DNA of 64,000 nt from Emcibacter sp. (GCA_021774785.1 JAJFIQ010000019.1:186001-250000), one strand, 5' to 3'. Positions 1 through 8,853 are shown, counted from the stretch's first letter. Notes: a model not told the origin generated them from the sequence alone. Numbers and translations: made by a program.

Positions 1-2
1 CA

Positions 3-1457
3 CTTATTGACCCAAGTCTCGCGAGCCCATTCGGCCCATTGGGCCCGCCAAGTGCTTGTTTTATAGGTGCGAGTAATCCAGCGTGTTTCAATGAAGAATC
101 TGTACCTGTGGGCGTGCAAGGCGTGAATAATGGTACCTTGCCGTCGCAATCGGATATTGACGTGTTTGGTGCGTCGTTAATTATCGAATACGATCTCAAT
201 GAGAGTATAACCCTCAAGTCAATTTCTGCTTATCGTGATCTTGATAGTTTTTCAACTAATGAGCCTGATAGCTCGCCAGTTGCCGTAAACTCAACGCAAG
301 ATGATTTTACCTATAATCAGTTCAGTCAGGAATTACAGTTTTTAGGAACAAGTTTTGATAACCGTTTAGAGTGGATTTTGGGGGGATATTTTTTCACTGA
401 AGAAGGTATCAATAAAAACTTTGTGAAATTCTCAGTTATTGAAATTTTGAGTGGTGGCCTCGTCGAAAACCAATCTATTGCAGGGTTTGGTCAGGCAACC
501 TACGCCATTACAGACCGTCTTAAATTAACCACCGGTTTGCGTTGGACAGAAGATAGCCGAGACTTTACACCGGATCAACGCGTGACTCGAGATATTGCAG
601 CGGGAATTCCGGTTGGCACGCCGCTACTACCAAATGTAAAGGCGAGTGCGAAATCTAACGATTTCACGCCCATGATCAATGTGAGTTATGATCTGAGTGA
701 TGATGTAAATACTTATGCAACCTATTCTCAGGGATTTAAGTCTGGTGGATTTACCCAACGCGTATTCCCACCAATTTTCCCCGCGCCTGGGCAAAATCCA
801 GCGGATGTCATACCGGCCTTTGATCCAGAAACTGTCGATACTTACGAAGTTGGTTTTAAATCGCAGTTTTTTGACAATCGCATGCAGTTAAATGCGGCAG
901 CCTTCCAAACTAATTACAAGGATACTCAAATCAATGTTCAAGTCGGTATCGCACCGACAACACAGAACGCGGCTGCGGCGACGATTAAAGGTTTTGAAGT
1001 TGAATTTCAGGCAGCGCTTTCTGAAGGGTTCCGGTTGAATTTTGGGGCGGGTTATCTGGATGCTAATTACGACGAACTTGATGCAACAGTCGATCCAAGG
1101 ATCACGTTGAACAGCCGCTTGCCGGGTACATCCGAATGGACGATAAGCGGCGGCGCAAGTTATCGTCATCAAATGGGTGACATGGGATTCCTCACAGCGC
1201 GCGCAGATTTCAGCTATCGTAGTGCGTTCTTTTTCGATGCCAATAACGAGATCGGCGAAGATGGTTATACGGTCGTCAATTTAGGTCTTAATTGGGAAAG
1301 CATCGATGGAAATTGGACGGGCAGTATTTTCGGAACCAACGTTACTGACGAAATCTACGCTGTCTCAGGCGCGTCTATCTTAAACCCTGGCGGTTTCCAA
1401 CAAGCGTCTTTTGCCAGAGGCGCAGAATGGGGTCTCAGTGTTACACGTAACTTTTAG
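3..1457 (+). CDS. TonB-dependent receptor, C-terminal part (5' end outside window)
   Basis: The reading frame is open to the left edge, so the signal peptide and most of the plug domain are missing. What remains is an outer-membrane beta-barrel: alternating hydrophobic/polar strands, the barrel motif TYATYSQGFKSGGF typical of this family, and a C-terminal strand ending GLSVTRNF with the terminal phenylalanine that marks outer-membrane barrel proteins. Such receptors import scarce ligands across the outer membrane using TonB-ExbBD energy. It lies 71 bp upstream of the nitrilase/aldoxime dehydratase pair on the same strand, so its ligand may be a nitrile, an aldoxime or a precursor, but that is inference from context. 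The family call is firm and the ligand is unknown. Confidence 0.93.
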   Translation, partial: LIDPSLASPFGPLGPPSACFIGASNPACFNEESVPVGVQGVNNGTLPSQSDIDVFGASLIIEYDLNESITLKSISAYRDLDSFSTNEPDSSPVAVNSTQDDFTYNQFSQELQFLGTSFDNRLEWILGGYFFTEEGINKNFVKFSVIEILSGGLVENQSIAGFGQATYAITDRLKLTTGLRWTEDSRDFTPDQRVTRDIAAGIPVGTPLLPNVKASAKSNDFTPMINVSYDLSDDVNTYATYSQGFKSGGFTQRVFPPIFPAPGQNPADVIPAFDPETVDTYEVGFKSQFFDNRMQLNAAAFQTNYKDTQINVQVGIAPTTQNAAAATIKGFEVEFQAALSEGFRLNFGAGYLDANYDELDATVDPRITLNSRLPGTSEWTISGGASYRHQMGDMGFLTARADFSYRSAFFFDANNEIGEDGYTVVNLGLNWESIDGNWTGSIFGTNVTDEIYAVSGASILNPGGFQQASFARGAEWGLSVTRNF

Positions 1458-1528
1458 ATCTATTTGTGGTTCCTGATGAGTCGGGAGACAAATTCAAATC
1501 TCAACAAAAATAGCGGAAGTGAGCGAAT

Positions 1529-2533
1529 ATGACACATAAAAAACCTTTGAAAGTTGCTGCGGTACAGGCGGCCCCTATCTTCTTCGATTTACAAGCTTGC
1601 TTGAAGAAGGCGGCCAGACTGACAGCGGAAGCAAAAAAAGAGGGATGTGAGCTGATTGCCTTTGGTGAGGCTTGGTTCCCCGGCTATCCTTTTCAAATAT
1701 GGCTTGGGGCTCCGGCATGGAGCATGCAATATACTATTCCTTATTTCGAAAATTCCATGGAAGTCGGATCCTCTGAATTTGAACAACTATGTTCAATAGC
1801 TCGTAAAAATAAAATTATGATTTCAGCGGGTATTTCAGAAAGAGATGGCGGCAGTCTTTATTTGAGTCAGATACTCATTGATAATAAAGGCGAGGTCGTT
1901 TCACTTCGCCGCAAACTCAAACCCACCCATGTCGAGCGTTCGATTTTTGGTGAGGGCTATGGTGAAGATCTGGTGGTGAGTGACACTGAAATTGGGCGCA
2001 TAGGACAACTCTGTTGCTGGGAACATCTTCAACCCTTAAGTAAATATGCGCTCTATAGCCAGAATGAACAAATTCACGTTGCTGCTTGGCCTGCATTTGT
2101 AGTTTACCGAGAAAACGCGTATGCATTAGGTATTGAGGTCAATATGGCCGCATCGCGCACTTATGCAGTTGAAGGCCAGAGTTTTGTAATTTCTGCGACC
2201 AGTGTGCTTACTCAGCAAGCGATGGAGTATTTCAAAGTGGGTACAGAGACACCACCTTTTATACAAATTGGCGGCGGTTCCTCTATGATTTTTGGCCCTG
2301 ATGGTCGTGAATTGGCAGAATATATGCCAGAAACCGATGAAGGCCTTGTCATAGCCGAACTCGATTTCAATGCTATTATAATGGCAAAATCGGTTGCCGA
2401 TCCAGCCGGTCATTACAGCAAACCAGAGTCGACGCAATTACTGCATCACAAATCTCCGTTGCGTGCCGTCGTAACAGATGAGGAAGATGGCGGTGACATG
2501 ACGGCCTTAGTGGTGCCAGAGACTGCAGAATGA
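1529..2533 (+). CDS. Nitrilase (carbon-nitrogen hydrolase, aliphatic/aromatic nitrilase class)
   Basis: Predicted to hydrolyse an organic nitrile to the carboxylic acid and ammonia in the cytoplasm. The 334-residue protein has the nitrilase catalytic triad: Glu47 in AFGEAWFPGYP, Lys129 in RRKLKPTHVER and Cys163 in QLCCWEH. The FPGYP, ISERDGGSLY and THVERSIFGEG blocks are those of true nitrilases such as the Rhodococcus J1 enzyme rather than amidases or cyanide hydratases. ATG start is preceded by a purine-rich GCGGAAGTGAG. Its stop overlaps the start of the aldoxime dehydratase gene (ATGA), so the two are translationally coupled. The protein lacks the long C-terminal tail of some nitrilases that form spirals. 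Substrate is unknown; the partner enzyme suggests an aldoxime-derived nitrile. Confidence 0.93.
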   Translation: MTHKKPLKVAAVQAAPIFFDLQACLKKAARLTAEAKKEGCELIAFGEAWFPGYPFQIWLGAPAWSMQYTIPYFENSMEVGSSEFEQLCSIARKNKIMISAGISERDGGSLYLSQILIDNKGEVVSLRRKLKPTHVERSIFGEGYGEDLVVSDTEIGRIGQLCCWEHLQPLSKYALYSQNEQIHVAAWPAFVVYRENAYALGIEVNMAASRTYAVEGQSFVISATSVLTQQAMEYFKVGTETPPFIQIGGGSSMIFGPDGRELAEYMPETDEGLVIAELDFNAIIMAKSVADPAGHYSKPESTQLLHHKSPLRAVVTDEEDGGDMTALVVPETAE

Positions 2534-3558
2534 GCATTATAGGGCCACGCAGAACGGCAACGCCCATCAATATGCCGGACGGTTTTGAGGCGCCCTATGA
2601 TGCATTTGAACCTCGATTTAAATTGCTTAATGATCTTGTTCTCGTAATCTTTGGTATTGAGAACAGGGGCGGTATAATCGATGGGCTAAGGAATGCATTA
2701 CTGACAGAACTTAGACATGATAACGGGCCTGCTGTTCTGGAACATGCAGAGGTTGTTGAAGGTTTCGGACCCCGTAGTCATATCTGGTTTGCCTATTGGA
2801 AAACCCAAGATGAGTATGAACGTTGGTGCCAAAATTCTAAGATTGAGGAATTATTTGAGGACCCAGCGTACCTTGAAGGGGACTTAGGTATCTGGAGAGA
2901 ATATTGCCGTATATCACTCGACCACAACGAGACGTCATTTTCTCGAGAAGAAAACCTCACGGGTCTCGCAAATTTCTCGGACGCATTGGAAGTTACAGCT
3001 ATCCATGCCTATTGGGGGAGTATGCGTGATCGGATTGCCGCCGCCGCTGATGATGATCTTCCGGCGAAAACTGTTCGCAAAACAATTTTACCCAAAGATA
3101 CATTAGGAAAACGGATTCAAATCCAAGCACCTAAAAACGTTTGCCTGATTAAAACAACGCAAGATTTTTCACTCATAAATGAGGCGCAGCAAGATATCTA
3201 TAGAAATAGTGTAGAGCCTGCATTGCATGCCGGTCTGAGTTATCTTAGAGATCACGGCGAAGAGACAGGCTGTGTTGGTATGCGCTTTGTTGAAGAAAGA
3301 ACAGCCTCTGGCGGAGCAGGATATCGCACTGTAGGCATTGGTTATTTTGCGTCAATGGGCCACCTTGAAGAATGGACTCATAATTCAGACACGCATAATG
3401 CCATCATGGCGCAATTTATGGCCATGGTGGAGCAATTCCAAGGGAACCCTGGCCTTAATCTTTGGCACGAGGTTACTGTGTTTCCAGCAGGATGGTTGAC
3501 AGGCGATTACGTGAACTGTTCCCCAGACGGCACCCTGATGCAATGCGCTAGGATTTAG
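2530..3558 (+). CDS. oxd: Aldoxime dehydratase (haem enzyme, Oxd family)
   Basis: Predicted to dehydrate an aldoxime to a nitrile, using ferrous haem b that binds the substrate nitrogen directly. The 342 residues match the usual Oxd length of about 350. Family blocks are visible: SHIWFAYWKTQDEYERW (83-99), HAYWGSMRDRI (159-169, the conserved arginine stretch), CLIKTTQDFS (205-214), GYFASMGHLEEW (271-282) and LNLWHEV (309-315). His289 in the WTHNSDTHNAI segment is the probable proximal haem ligand and His313 the probable distal acid/base, by analogy with characterised Oxd enzymes. That residue assignment is from memory, not alignment. The ATGA overlap with the nitrilase gives a two-step aldoxime to nitrile to acid route in one transcript. 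Confidence 0.92.
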   Translation: MSIIGPRRTATPINMPDGFEAPYDAFEPRFKLLNDLVLVIFGIENRGGIIDGLRNALLTELRHDNGPAVLEHAEVVEGFGPRSHIWFAYWKTQDEYERWCQNSKIEELFEDPAYLEGDLGIWREYCRISLDHNETSFSREENLTGLANFSDALEVTAIHAYWGSMRDRIAAAADDDLPAKTVRKTILPKDTLGKRIQIQAPKNVCLIKTTQDFSLINEAQQDIYRNSVEPALHAGLSYLRDHGEETGCVGMRFVEERTASGGAGYRTVGIGYFASMGHLEEWTHNSDTHNAIMAQFMAMVEQFQGNPGLNLWHEVTVFPAGWLTGDYVNCSPDGTLMQCARI

Positions 3559-3564
3559 CCCGAC

Positions 3565-3972
3565 CTGTTAATTGGCATTTAATATTGACCCATTTCAGAC
3601 GGGGTATTAGGTTAAAAAACGCTGCTGTTCCCTTGTTGGCAAGCAGTAAGTGCCCGGATCAAAACATAGTGCCAATAACCTACCTAAGTGGGTCACTTTT
3701 GCATGCCAATTAACAGATGTTAATAAGCATTTAAAATTGACCCGGCATTGGCGTTTAAAAGTGAGCCACCCATTTAGTAGCAAGGCTAACCGTATATCCT
3801 GAACCTGCCTGACCAACCTGACCTTTCTCCATCCCGCAGCAGGGATCAAGCGACCGGTTTCATAATATAGTGGTTCATAATAGAAAAAAACCGGATGCTA
3901 ACCAATTTGGTGGCTCACTTTTAAATTCCAATTACCCATCTAAGTGGGTCACTTTTGCATGCCAATTAACAG
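3565..3972. mobile_element. Transposase-free element bounded by IS21-like ends
   Basis: About 400 bp with no credible gene is made mostly of terminal-type repeats. The left edge reads CTGTTAATTGGCATTTAATA and the right edge is its inverted counterpart, TGCATGCCAATTAACAG. A 33-bp block is perfectly repeated in direct orientation at 3684-3716 and 3940-3972. A second inverted pair lies inside: TTTAAAAGTGAGCCACC (3754-3770) and GGTGGCTCACTTTTAAA (3909-3925). TGTTAATTGGCAT followed by a GACCCA-type motif, in multiple copies at both ends, is characteristic of IS21-family termini (established knowledge). No istA or istB is present, so this is a deletion derivative or MITE-like element, possibly two nested ends. 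No clear target-site duplication was seen. Confidence 0.62.
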
Positions 3973-4102
3973 TATATATGGACGTGTTGGGGTAGTTGAG
4001 TGTTAATTGTCATGCAAATTTAGCTTATAAATCTTGCTATAATGGTCATATTCGCGTACGCTATATATAATAACGGCTGCGTAAATGAACATTAGGTGTT
4101 TT

Positions 4103-4435
4103 ATGAGATCGATTAAACCATTACCAATTTCTGTCAAGAGAGCGCTTTTAAAGCTGGGGCAGGACGTGGCAGATGCTAGAAAAAGAAGGCGTATTTCCAC
4201 CATGATCATGGCGGAAAGGGCCAGTATTTCGCGTACGACCCTGAATAAGGTTGAAAAAGGCGATCCATCCGTTGCGCTTGGCATCTATGCCTCGGTGCTA
4301 TTTGTGCTGGGTATGGAAAAGCGTTTGGGTGAGCTAGCAGATATCAAATTAGATGAAACAGGCTTGATGCTGGAAGAAGACAATTTGCCTGACAGAATCC
4401 ATATGAAATCCCGCAAGAGCAAGAGGACTGAATAA
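4103..4435 (+). CDS. hipB: XRE-family DNA-binding antitoxin, HipB-like
   Basis: A small cytoplasmic DNA-binding protein of 110 residues. It has one helix-turn-helix of the Cro/CI type (about residues 18-72): LGQDVADARKRRRISTMIMA then ASISRTTLNKVEKGDPSV. The last about 35 residues are acidic then strongly basic. In HipBA modules this protein binds HipA and represses its own operon. The start at 4103 is preferred over an upstream ATG at 4085 because TTAGGTG lies just before it. The stop overlaps the hipA start by one base (TAATG), the usual coupling of antitoxin and toxin. The pair sits between IS21-like end debris, which suggests it was acquired. Confidence 0.85.
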   Translation: MRSIKPLPISVKRALLKLGQDVADARKRRRISTMIMAERASISRTTLNKVEKGDPSVALGIYASVLFVLGMEKRLGELADIKLDETGLMLEEDNLPDRIHMKSRKSKRTE

Positions 4436-5706
4436 TGGTTGATCGCATGACTTATGTTTATGTTGATCTGGAGGGTGAGCAGTATTTGGTTGGCAGGCTG
4501 TGGGCGCGCACCAACAGGCGTGGCCGTGAAACGGCTAGCTTTGAATATGATGCCGGATGGCTTCAGCAGGAAGGGCGGTTTTCACTTGAGCCGCAATTGC
4601 TCTTAACCGAAGGCGCGTTTCATGCGGGTGACAAAAATCTCTTTGGTTCTATTGGTGATAGCGCGCCGGACCGCTGGGGACGGATATTGATGCGCCGCGC
4701 TGCCCGCAGACAGGCTGACGCAGAAGGCCGAGCAGCAGGAACACTTTCCGAACTTGATTACCTGCTGGCGGTCAATGATGAAACTAGGCAGGGCGCTTTA
4801 CGGTTTACAGAGGAAGAAGGCGGTGAGTTCCTTGCAGGAGAGGGCGCGGCGCCCGTACCGCCGCTTGTCGATTTGCCTAAACTACTATCTGCTACCGAGC
4901 GATTTCTGGATGATGAAGACGACGATGAGGATTTAAGGTTGTTGCTTGCGCCTGGCTCTTCGCTTGGAGGGGCAAGACCCAAGGCTTCCGTTAGAGACCG
5001 TGATGGAAAGCTGCTGATCGCAAAATTCCCGCGCAAAGATGATGAATTTCAGACCGTTCTTTGGGAGGCCGTAGCTCTGCAACTAGCTAGTGATGCAGGC
5101 ATAAATACCTCGGCATGGCGTATAGAACAGTTTGCGGGCAAGTATGTGATCCTGCTCGACAGGTTTGACCGAGAAGGCGGCATCAGAATTCCGTTCCTTT
5201 CTGCTATGAGTATGCTCGGTGCAAAAGACGGCGAGGATCACAGTTATCTGGAAATCGTGGACGCTATTCGCCAGCACGGTTCGCGCCCAAAAGCTGATAT
5301 GGCTGAGCTATGGCGCAGGATAGTCTTTAGTATTCTGATCTCAAATACAGATGATCACCTAAGAAACCATGCTTTCCTTTATGACGGACAGCAAGGGTGG
5401 AGACTATCTCCCCTTTACGATGTGAATCCGACCCCCGTTGAAATCAAACCCCGCGTGCTGACGACTGCGATTGACCTTGATGGTGCAGATGCAAATCTGG
5501 ACCTAGCCTTATCTGTGATTGATGAATTCCAGATCACTGAAGCTGAAGCGCATCAGATTATTCGTGAAGTTGGGATGGCTGTATCACCGTGGCGGGAGGT
5601 CGCAACAAGGCTGGGCGTTTCCACAGCCGAGCAAAATCGTATGGCTTCAGCGTTTGAACATGAAGACTTGAGAAGGGCGTTGTCAAAGGAAACTGGAATT
5701 GATTAA
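4435..5706 (+). CDS. hipA: HipA-type serine/threonine kinase toxin
   Basis: Predicted toxin kinase; in E. coli HipA phosphorylates glutamyl-tRNA synthetase and induces dormancy. The 423-residue protein shows an N-terminal HipA domain (residues 6-115), the loop GSSLGGARPKA (174-184) that holds the nucleotide and autophosphorylation region, ISNTDDHLRNH (302-312) with the catalytic aspartate, and LSPLYDVNP (324-332) with the metal-binding aspartate. All key residues are present, so the kinase is probably active. An acidic run of Asp/Glu at 159-166 is unusual. The gene is coupled to hipB, and its base composition looks more GC-rich than the AT-rich genes that follow, consistent with separate origin. 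The actual target cannot be read from sequence. Confidence 0.93.
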   Translation: MVDRMTYVYVDLEGEQYLVGRLWARTNRRGRETASFEYDAGWLQQEGRFSLEPQLLLTEGAFHAGDKNLFGSIGDSAPDRWGRILMRRAARRQADAEGRAAGTLSELDYLLAVNDETRQGALRFTEEEGGEFLAGEGAAPVPPLVDLPKLLSATERFLDDEDDDEDLRLLLAPGSSLGGARPKASVRDRDGKLLIAKFPRKDDEFQTVLWEAVALQLASDAGINTSAWRIEQFAGKYVILLDRFDREGGIRIPFLSAMSMLGAKDGEDHSYLEIVDAIRQHGSRPKADMAELWRRIVFSILISNTDDHLRNHAFLYDGQQGWRLSPLYDVNPTPVEIKPRVLTTAIDLDGADANLDLALSVIDEFQITEAEAHQIIREVGMAVSPWREVATRLGVSTAEQNRMASAFEHEDLRRALSKETGID

Positions 5707-5707
5707 A

Positions 5708-5757
5708 GTAGAATTTAAAATTGATCCGGTACTTGCATATTTCTTTGATCCACTCTG
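5708..5757. repeat. Degenerate IS21-like end motif downstream of hipA
   Basis: The segment contains ATTTAAAATTGATCCGG followed about 15 bp later by TTTGATCCACTC. This resembles ATTTAAAATTGACCCGG in the element before hipB (3730-3746) with one mismatch in that core. It implies that hipBA lies between two IS21-like ends, one fresh and one decayed. No transposase is nearby. Confidence 0.4.
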
Positions 5758-5771
5758 AGTAAAATTTCAGA

Positions 5772-5980
5772 TCAAAACATTAAGCATATTGTAAAAATGC
5801 TCTTTACGGTCCAAGAAGGCGTCTTTGCACATGATAGTATAAAAAATTAATTAAACGCGCTTAGCTGGCCTTAAAATGGCTTGTTCAAAGCCAAAAACTT
5901 ACACATTATTTTACACATGCACATTTTAAAATAAAAATAAGTTATATTCATCAATTAGTTAGCCTTTGTTGCCGTGGAAT
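5772..5980. repeat. Long imperfect direct repeat, copy 1 (possible att-associated end)
   Basis: About 210 bp that recurs in the same orientation at 13926-14146. Shared stretches include CAAAACATT, ATATTGTAAAAATGCTC, AAATTAATTAAA, TTAAAATGGCTT, ACTTACACATTATTTTACAC, AATAAGTTATATT and the shared terminal GCCGTGGAAT. By eye the copies are roughly 80 percent identical. Copy 2 continues into a tRNA-Met 3' half, whereas copy 1 diverges right after GCCGTGGAAT (5971-5980). That is the pattern expected at ends of elements that recombine at a tRNA gene. The 3' end of the neighbouring TPR gene lies only 30 bp away. Confidence 0.75.
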
Positions 5981-6010
5981 ACGATTTAGAAATCTTAAAA
6001 ATTGATGCTA

Positions 6011-6847
6011 TTACCTCAACTTTTTTTCTGCTTTAGACATTATGGAATTTAATTTTTTCAGAGACATCGGTGATTGCTCACTATGTTCTTCAATTAATTT
6101 TTTGCACGTATCAATGAGAGTTTGCCACCTATCATTACTCGGGTAATGTTTCACCATTTCCTGTAGTAATTTTAAGTCATCATACTTCTGATCGAAAGCT
6201 AAGAACAGAGAATGCAATAGGTCATACTCCATTTCTGACATTGGTTGCTTCGCTTTGGCGTTTATGCTTTTTGCTTGCGCCATATAATGGAGGGCAGACT
6301 CATTGTCTTTTAAATTATAAAAAGCCTGTGCTAGAAAAACGAAAGAAGAGGCTGGCGGCTTCTTAGTATATTTTAGGTAACGGGCCATATACTCGATAGA
6401 TTTCTCACTTTCACCCGTTTTGAGATAAAGTTTGGCCAAAATATTCATACTCATATCTTCTAACTGAATCGAAAGTTTTGGTTGTTGGAGTAGTTTTTCA
6501 TAAGCTTTAATCGCTTCTGGAAACCTTTCTTGCTCACTATATATATAGGCCTTGAAATTTATATATTGGGCTTCTTCTGCCGGTGTTAGTCCTATTTGTT
6601 GCATGACATTGATGGTTCGAAATGCTGAATCATATTTTTGTTGTTTTGTGTAACCCTCGGCCTCAACCAAATATTTATAAATTTTTTCTCTTAAAACAGG
6701 AGAACGGCCTCGAGCTTTCTTTCTGGATTTAGTCGCACCTGCATCAAAAGTTTGTGCTTCAGCTGAAGAAGTAAATATGAAAGAAAATCCAAACAAACTT
6801 GAACAAAGTATGGAAACTACTAGCGTACGGATAATATATTTTGACAA
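6011..6847 (-). CDS. Exported TPR-repeat protein (short paralogue of the gene at 12574)
   Basis: Predicted periplasmic protein of 278 residues. An N-terminal signal peptide ends near SSAEAQ, then several helical TPR-like units follow (about residues 55-240), for example RFPEAIKAYEKLLQQP and KSIEYMARYLKYTKKPP. It aligns along its whole length with the first about 235 residues of the protein encoded at 12574-13746 but lacks that protein's C-terminal TonB-like domain. The start is TTG at 6847 with TTGGGGAAAGA upstream, a ribosome-site context shared by all four TPR genes here. It is divergent from the lipoprotein gene at 7077. The missing domain and the closeness of the stop to the repeat edge suggest truncation by recombination. 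Function unknown, probably protein-protein contacts. Confidence 0.8.
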   Translation of the reverse strand: MSKYIIRTLVVSILCSSLFGFSFIFTSSAEAQTFDAGATKSRKKARGRSPVLREKIYKYLVEAEGYTKQQKYDSAFRTINVMQQIGLTPAEEAQYINFKAYIYSEQERFPEAIKAYEKLLQQPKLSIQLEDMSMNILAKLYLKTGESEKSIEYMARYLKYTKKPPASSFVFLAQAFYNLKDNESALHYMAQAKSINAKAKQPMSEMEYDLLHSLFLAFDQKYDDLKLLQEMVKHYPSNDRWQTLIDTCKKLIEEHSEQSPMSLKKLNSIMSKAEKKLR

Positions 6848-7076
6848 TATTCTTTCCCCAAATTTGAATTATTTATTCTGATATAAGTAACTATAGGTAA
6901 ATGAAAATCATTCGTCAACAACCTTAAAATCAGAACAATATTTCCCCACCCTGATGAGTAAAGGGACTTGCAGAACTACCAGTAATTAAGTATCTATGGT
7001 TGATAGTTAATTTATAGCAATAAATTATTTATGCCGCTTAAACTATATGTTAGTGGCTACCTTTGGGGAAAAATCG

Positions 7077-8741
7077 ATGTTCAGGCCATTTTCTATCTTA
7101 ATTGTTTGCCTTGTTCTTGTAGGCTGTCGAGAAGGTATCTCCTATAAACCCGACGAATGGGTGAAATGCGACGGGCTTTCATCGCCAAAACCTTCAGGCA
7201 TTGGGCTGGCTAATGCTGTGCTCTATACAGGAAGTTTAGGACTACTTGGCAATCAAATGCCAGAGGGGGCTAAGCAATACTTCCGAGAAAAAGGAGAAAA
7301 TGGTGTAGTCGCTTGTACACAAGTTTTAGAGAGTGGTGTTTTAGATAATGAATCTTATTGGCTTCGCCATATCAATATCCTGAAAGCAAGAGCCATACAC
7401 AGCTTGGAAAATGGTGATGGTAACGCGGCCTTGGCAGACTTGAACGCTATTGATGTCGTTGCTGGAAATCGTGCTGATGATATTTTCTACCAACGCAGTT
7501 TAGGCTTATCTCTTCTTTATTTAAAGGGATTGTCGTATCAAGAAATGAATAAACCTGCAAAAGCTAATAATGCCTTTCAGAAGTTTTCTGAAAGGCGTCC
7601 CTATAGCAGAAACATTCAATTTTTAGCTTTGATGAAACTTTCAGAGGGGCGTATAAATGCTGCTAATAGAGTTGTTCAGCTTGATTCAAATTATCTACAC
7701 ATGTATGTGACACTTATGGAATGGGAACTAGGGCAGGAAACCAAAGCTGCTGATAATTGGGCTTATCTTGTTAGTGGTCAATTCTATAGGAAGTCATCCT
7801 TTCAGCACACAAACATAAGAAACATTAATGATAGCACCTTAATTATAGGACAAACTGACCCCACGACTTTGGGACGGGCGGCTATTTCAGCAGCTCGGGT
7901 TAACCGCATGGAACAGGCTAACAAATGGATTAAACAGGCCAAATACAATCTTGCGGGCCTCTCCCAAAAGAAAGGAAACAGAGATGGTATTCTTCAGCGG
8001 TTACAGAGAATAAGTTCAAGTAGCAATGAAGATAAAATCAAATATCAGGAAATTCTCGTTAAAGCTTATGGTCAGTATTTTGTGGGAGATATTGAGGGAG
8101 CAAGGGCTAGTCTGACCTCCGCCCCTACAAATTTTCCCTTGTGGGCACCTTTGCTGGCCTTGGTCGAAAAGTTACAACAAAATTTTCCACTTAATCAGCG
8201 TCAAGGCATTTTAGAACTTGATGTGAAATCAAAATGGGAGGAGTTAAGCTCTCAAGGTGTTTCCATCAAGAAAGATGATGATTTTCTAAACAGTTTATTC
8301 ACCAGACTGCCCTCACTGGAAAGAAAGTCAACCATCAATAGCTATTCAAGTAAGGCCTGGTTTTTTAAGCAGAATGGTTTTAGTGAAAAAGCGCTAGATG
8401 ATGGCACTCATCAGATCGAATTTTTGGGTAGTAGTTCGACTATAACAGTCGTAGATGAAATGACATTACTCAGAGCTGCCGAATTAGCAATGAAAGCATC
8501 CAAGCCGGGTTTCGTTATTGTTGGTTTAAATAACTATGAGCGAAAAATATATTCAACCTACAATGGGATGCGCGTCTCACCAGATAGACATGCAGGTTAT
8601 ATAACAAAAATTAAAGTAGCCTTTATTGATCCCTTGAATATTCCTAAGAAATGGAAAGTTCATAAAGGGCGCATCTTTGATGCAGAAAAAGTCTGGCATG
8701 ACTTAGCCCCGATATATTTGAATATAAAAAAGAACCTCTGA
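7077..8741 (+). CDS. TPR-containing lipoprotein (paralogue of the gene at 10694)
   Basis: Predicted outer-membrane or periplasm-facing lipoprotein of 554 residues. The start is the ATG at 7077, preceded by TTTGGGGAAAA; an in-frame codon at 7047 would put extra residues before a clean lipoprotein signal, MFRPFSILIVCLVLVGC, whose lipobox cysteine is residue 17. The middle is alpha-helical with TPR-like units (about 90-370). The last about 130 residues form an alpha/beta domain, with LLRAAELAMKA and a C-terminal KGRIFDAEKVWHDLAPIY segment, resembling the small CC0125/CC1285-type lipoprotein domain; that likeness is recognition by eye, not alignment. It is highly similar over its full length to the protein at 10694-12355. 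The role is unknown. Confidence 0.8.
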   Translation: MFRPFSILIVCLVLVGCREGISYKPDEWVKCDGLSSPKPSGIGLANAVLYTGSLGLLGNQMPEGAKQYFREKGENGVVACTQVLESGVLDNESYWLRHINILKARAIHSLENGDGNAALADLNAIDVVAGNRADDIFYQRSLGLSLLYLKGLSYQEMNKPAKANNAFQKFSERRPYSRNIQFLALMKLSEGRINAANRVVQLDSNYLHMYVTLMEWELGQETKAADNWAYLVSGQFYRKSSFQHTNIRNINDSTLIIGQTDPTTLGRAAISAARVNRMEQANKWIKQAKYNLAGLSQKKGNRDGILQRLQRISSSSNEDKIKYQEILVKAYGQYFVGDIEGARASLTSAPTNFPLWAPLLALVEKLQQNFPLNQRQGILELDVKSKWEELSSQGVSIKKDDDFLNSLFTRLPSLERKSTINSYSSKAWFFKQNGFSEKALDDGTHQIEFLGSSSTITVVDEMTLLRAAELAMKASKPGFVIVGLNNYERKIYSTYNGMRVSPDRHAGYITKIKVAFIDPLNIPKKWKVHKGRIFDAEKVWHDLAPIYLNIKKNL

Positions 8742-8798
8742 TCTCTACTTTAATGCCTTTCCCCCCCATTTTTGGGAATTTTTATTTTACTTAAAGGG

Positions 8799-8853
8799 GG
8801 TTATTCCGGCTAAAATATTATCTCCGAGAGATATCATTCGAACAGGAATAACC
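8799..8853. promoter_or_regulatory. Inverted repeat upstream of the ankyrin gene
   Basis: Nine-base arms GGTTATTCC (8799-8807) and GGAATAACC (8845-8853) are perfectly complementary across a 37-base loop, in the 180-bp gap before the ankyrin gene. It could be an mRNA hairpin or a split operator. There is no T-run after it, so it is not a clear terminator. Confidence 0.35.

Noticed and set aside
3607-3849. Minus-strand open frame of 80 codons inside the IS21-like repeat array
   Set aside because: It runs across terminal-type repeats, has no ribosome site and no family likeness; it is not an istA or istB fragment that I can recognise.
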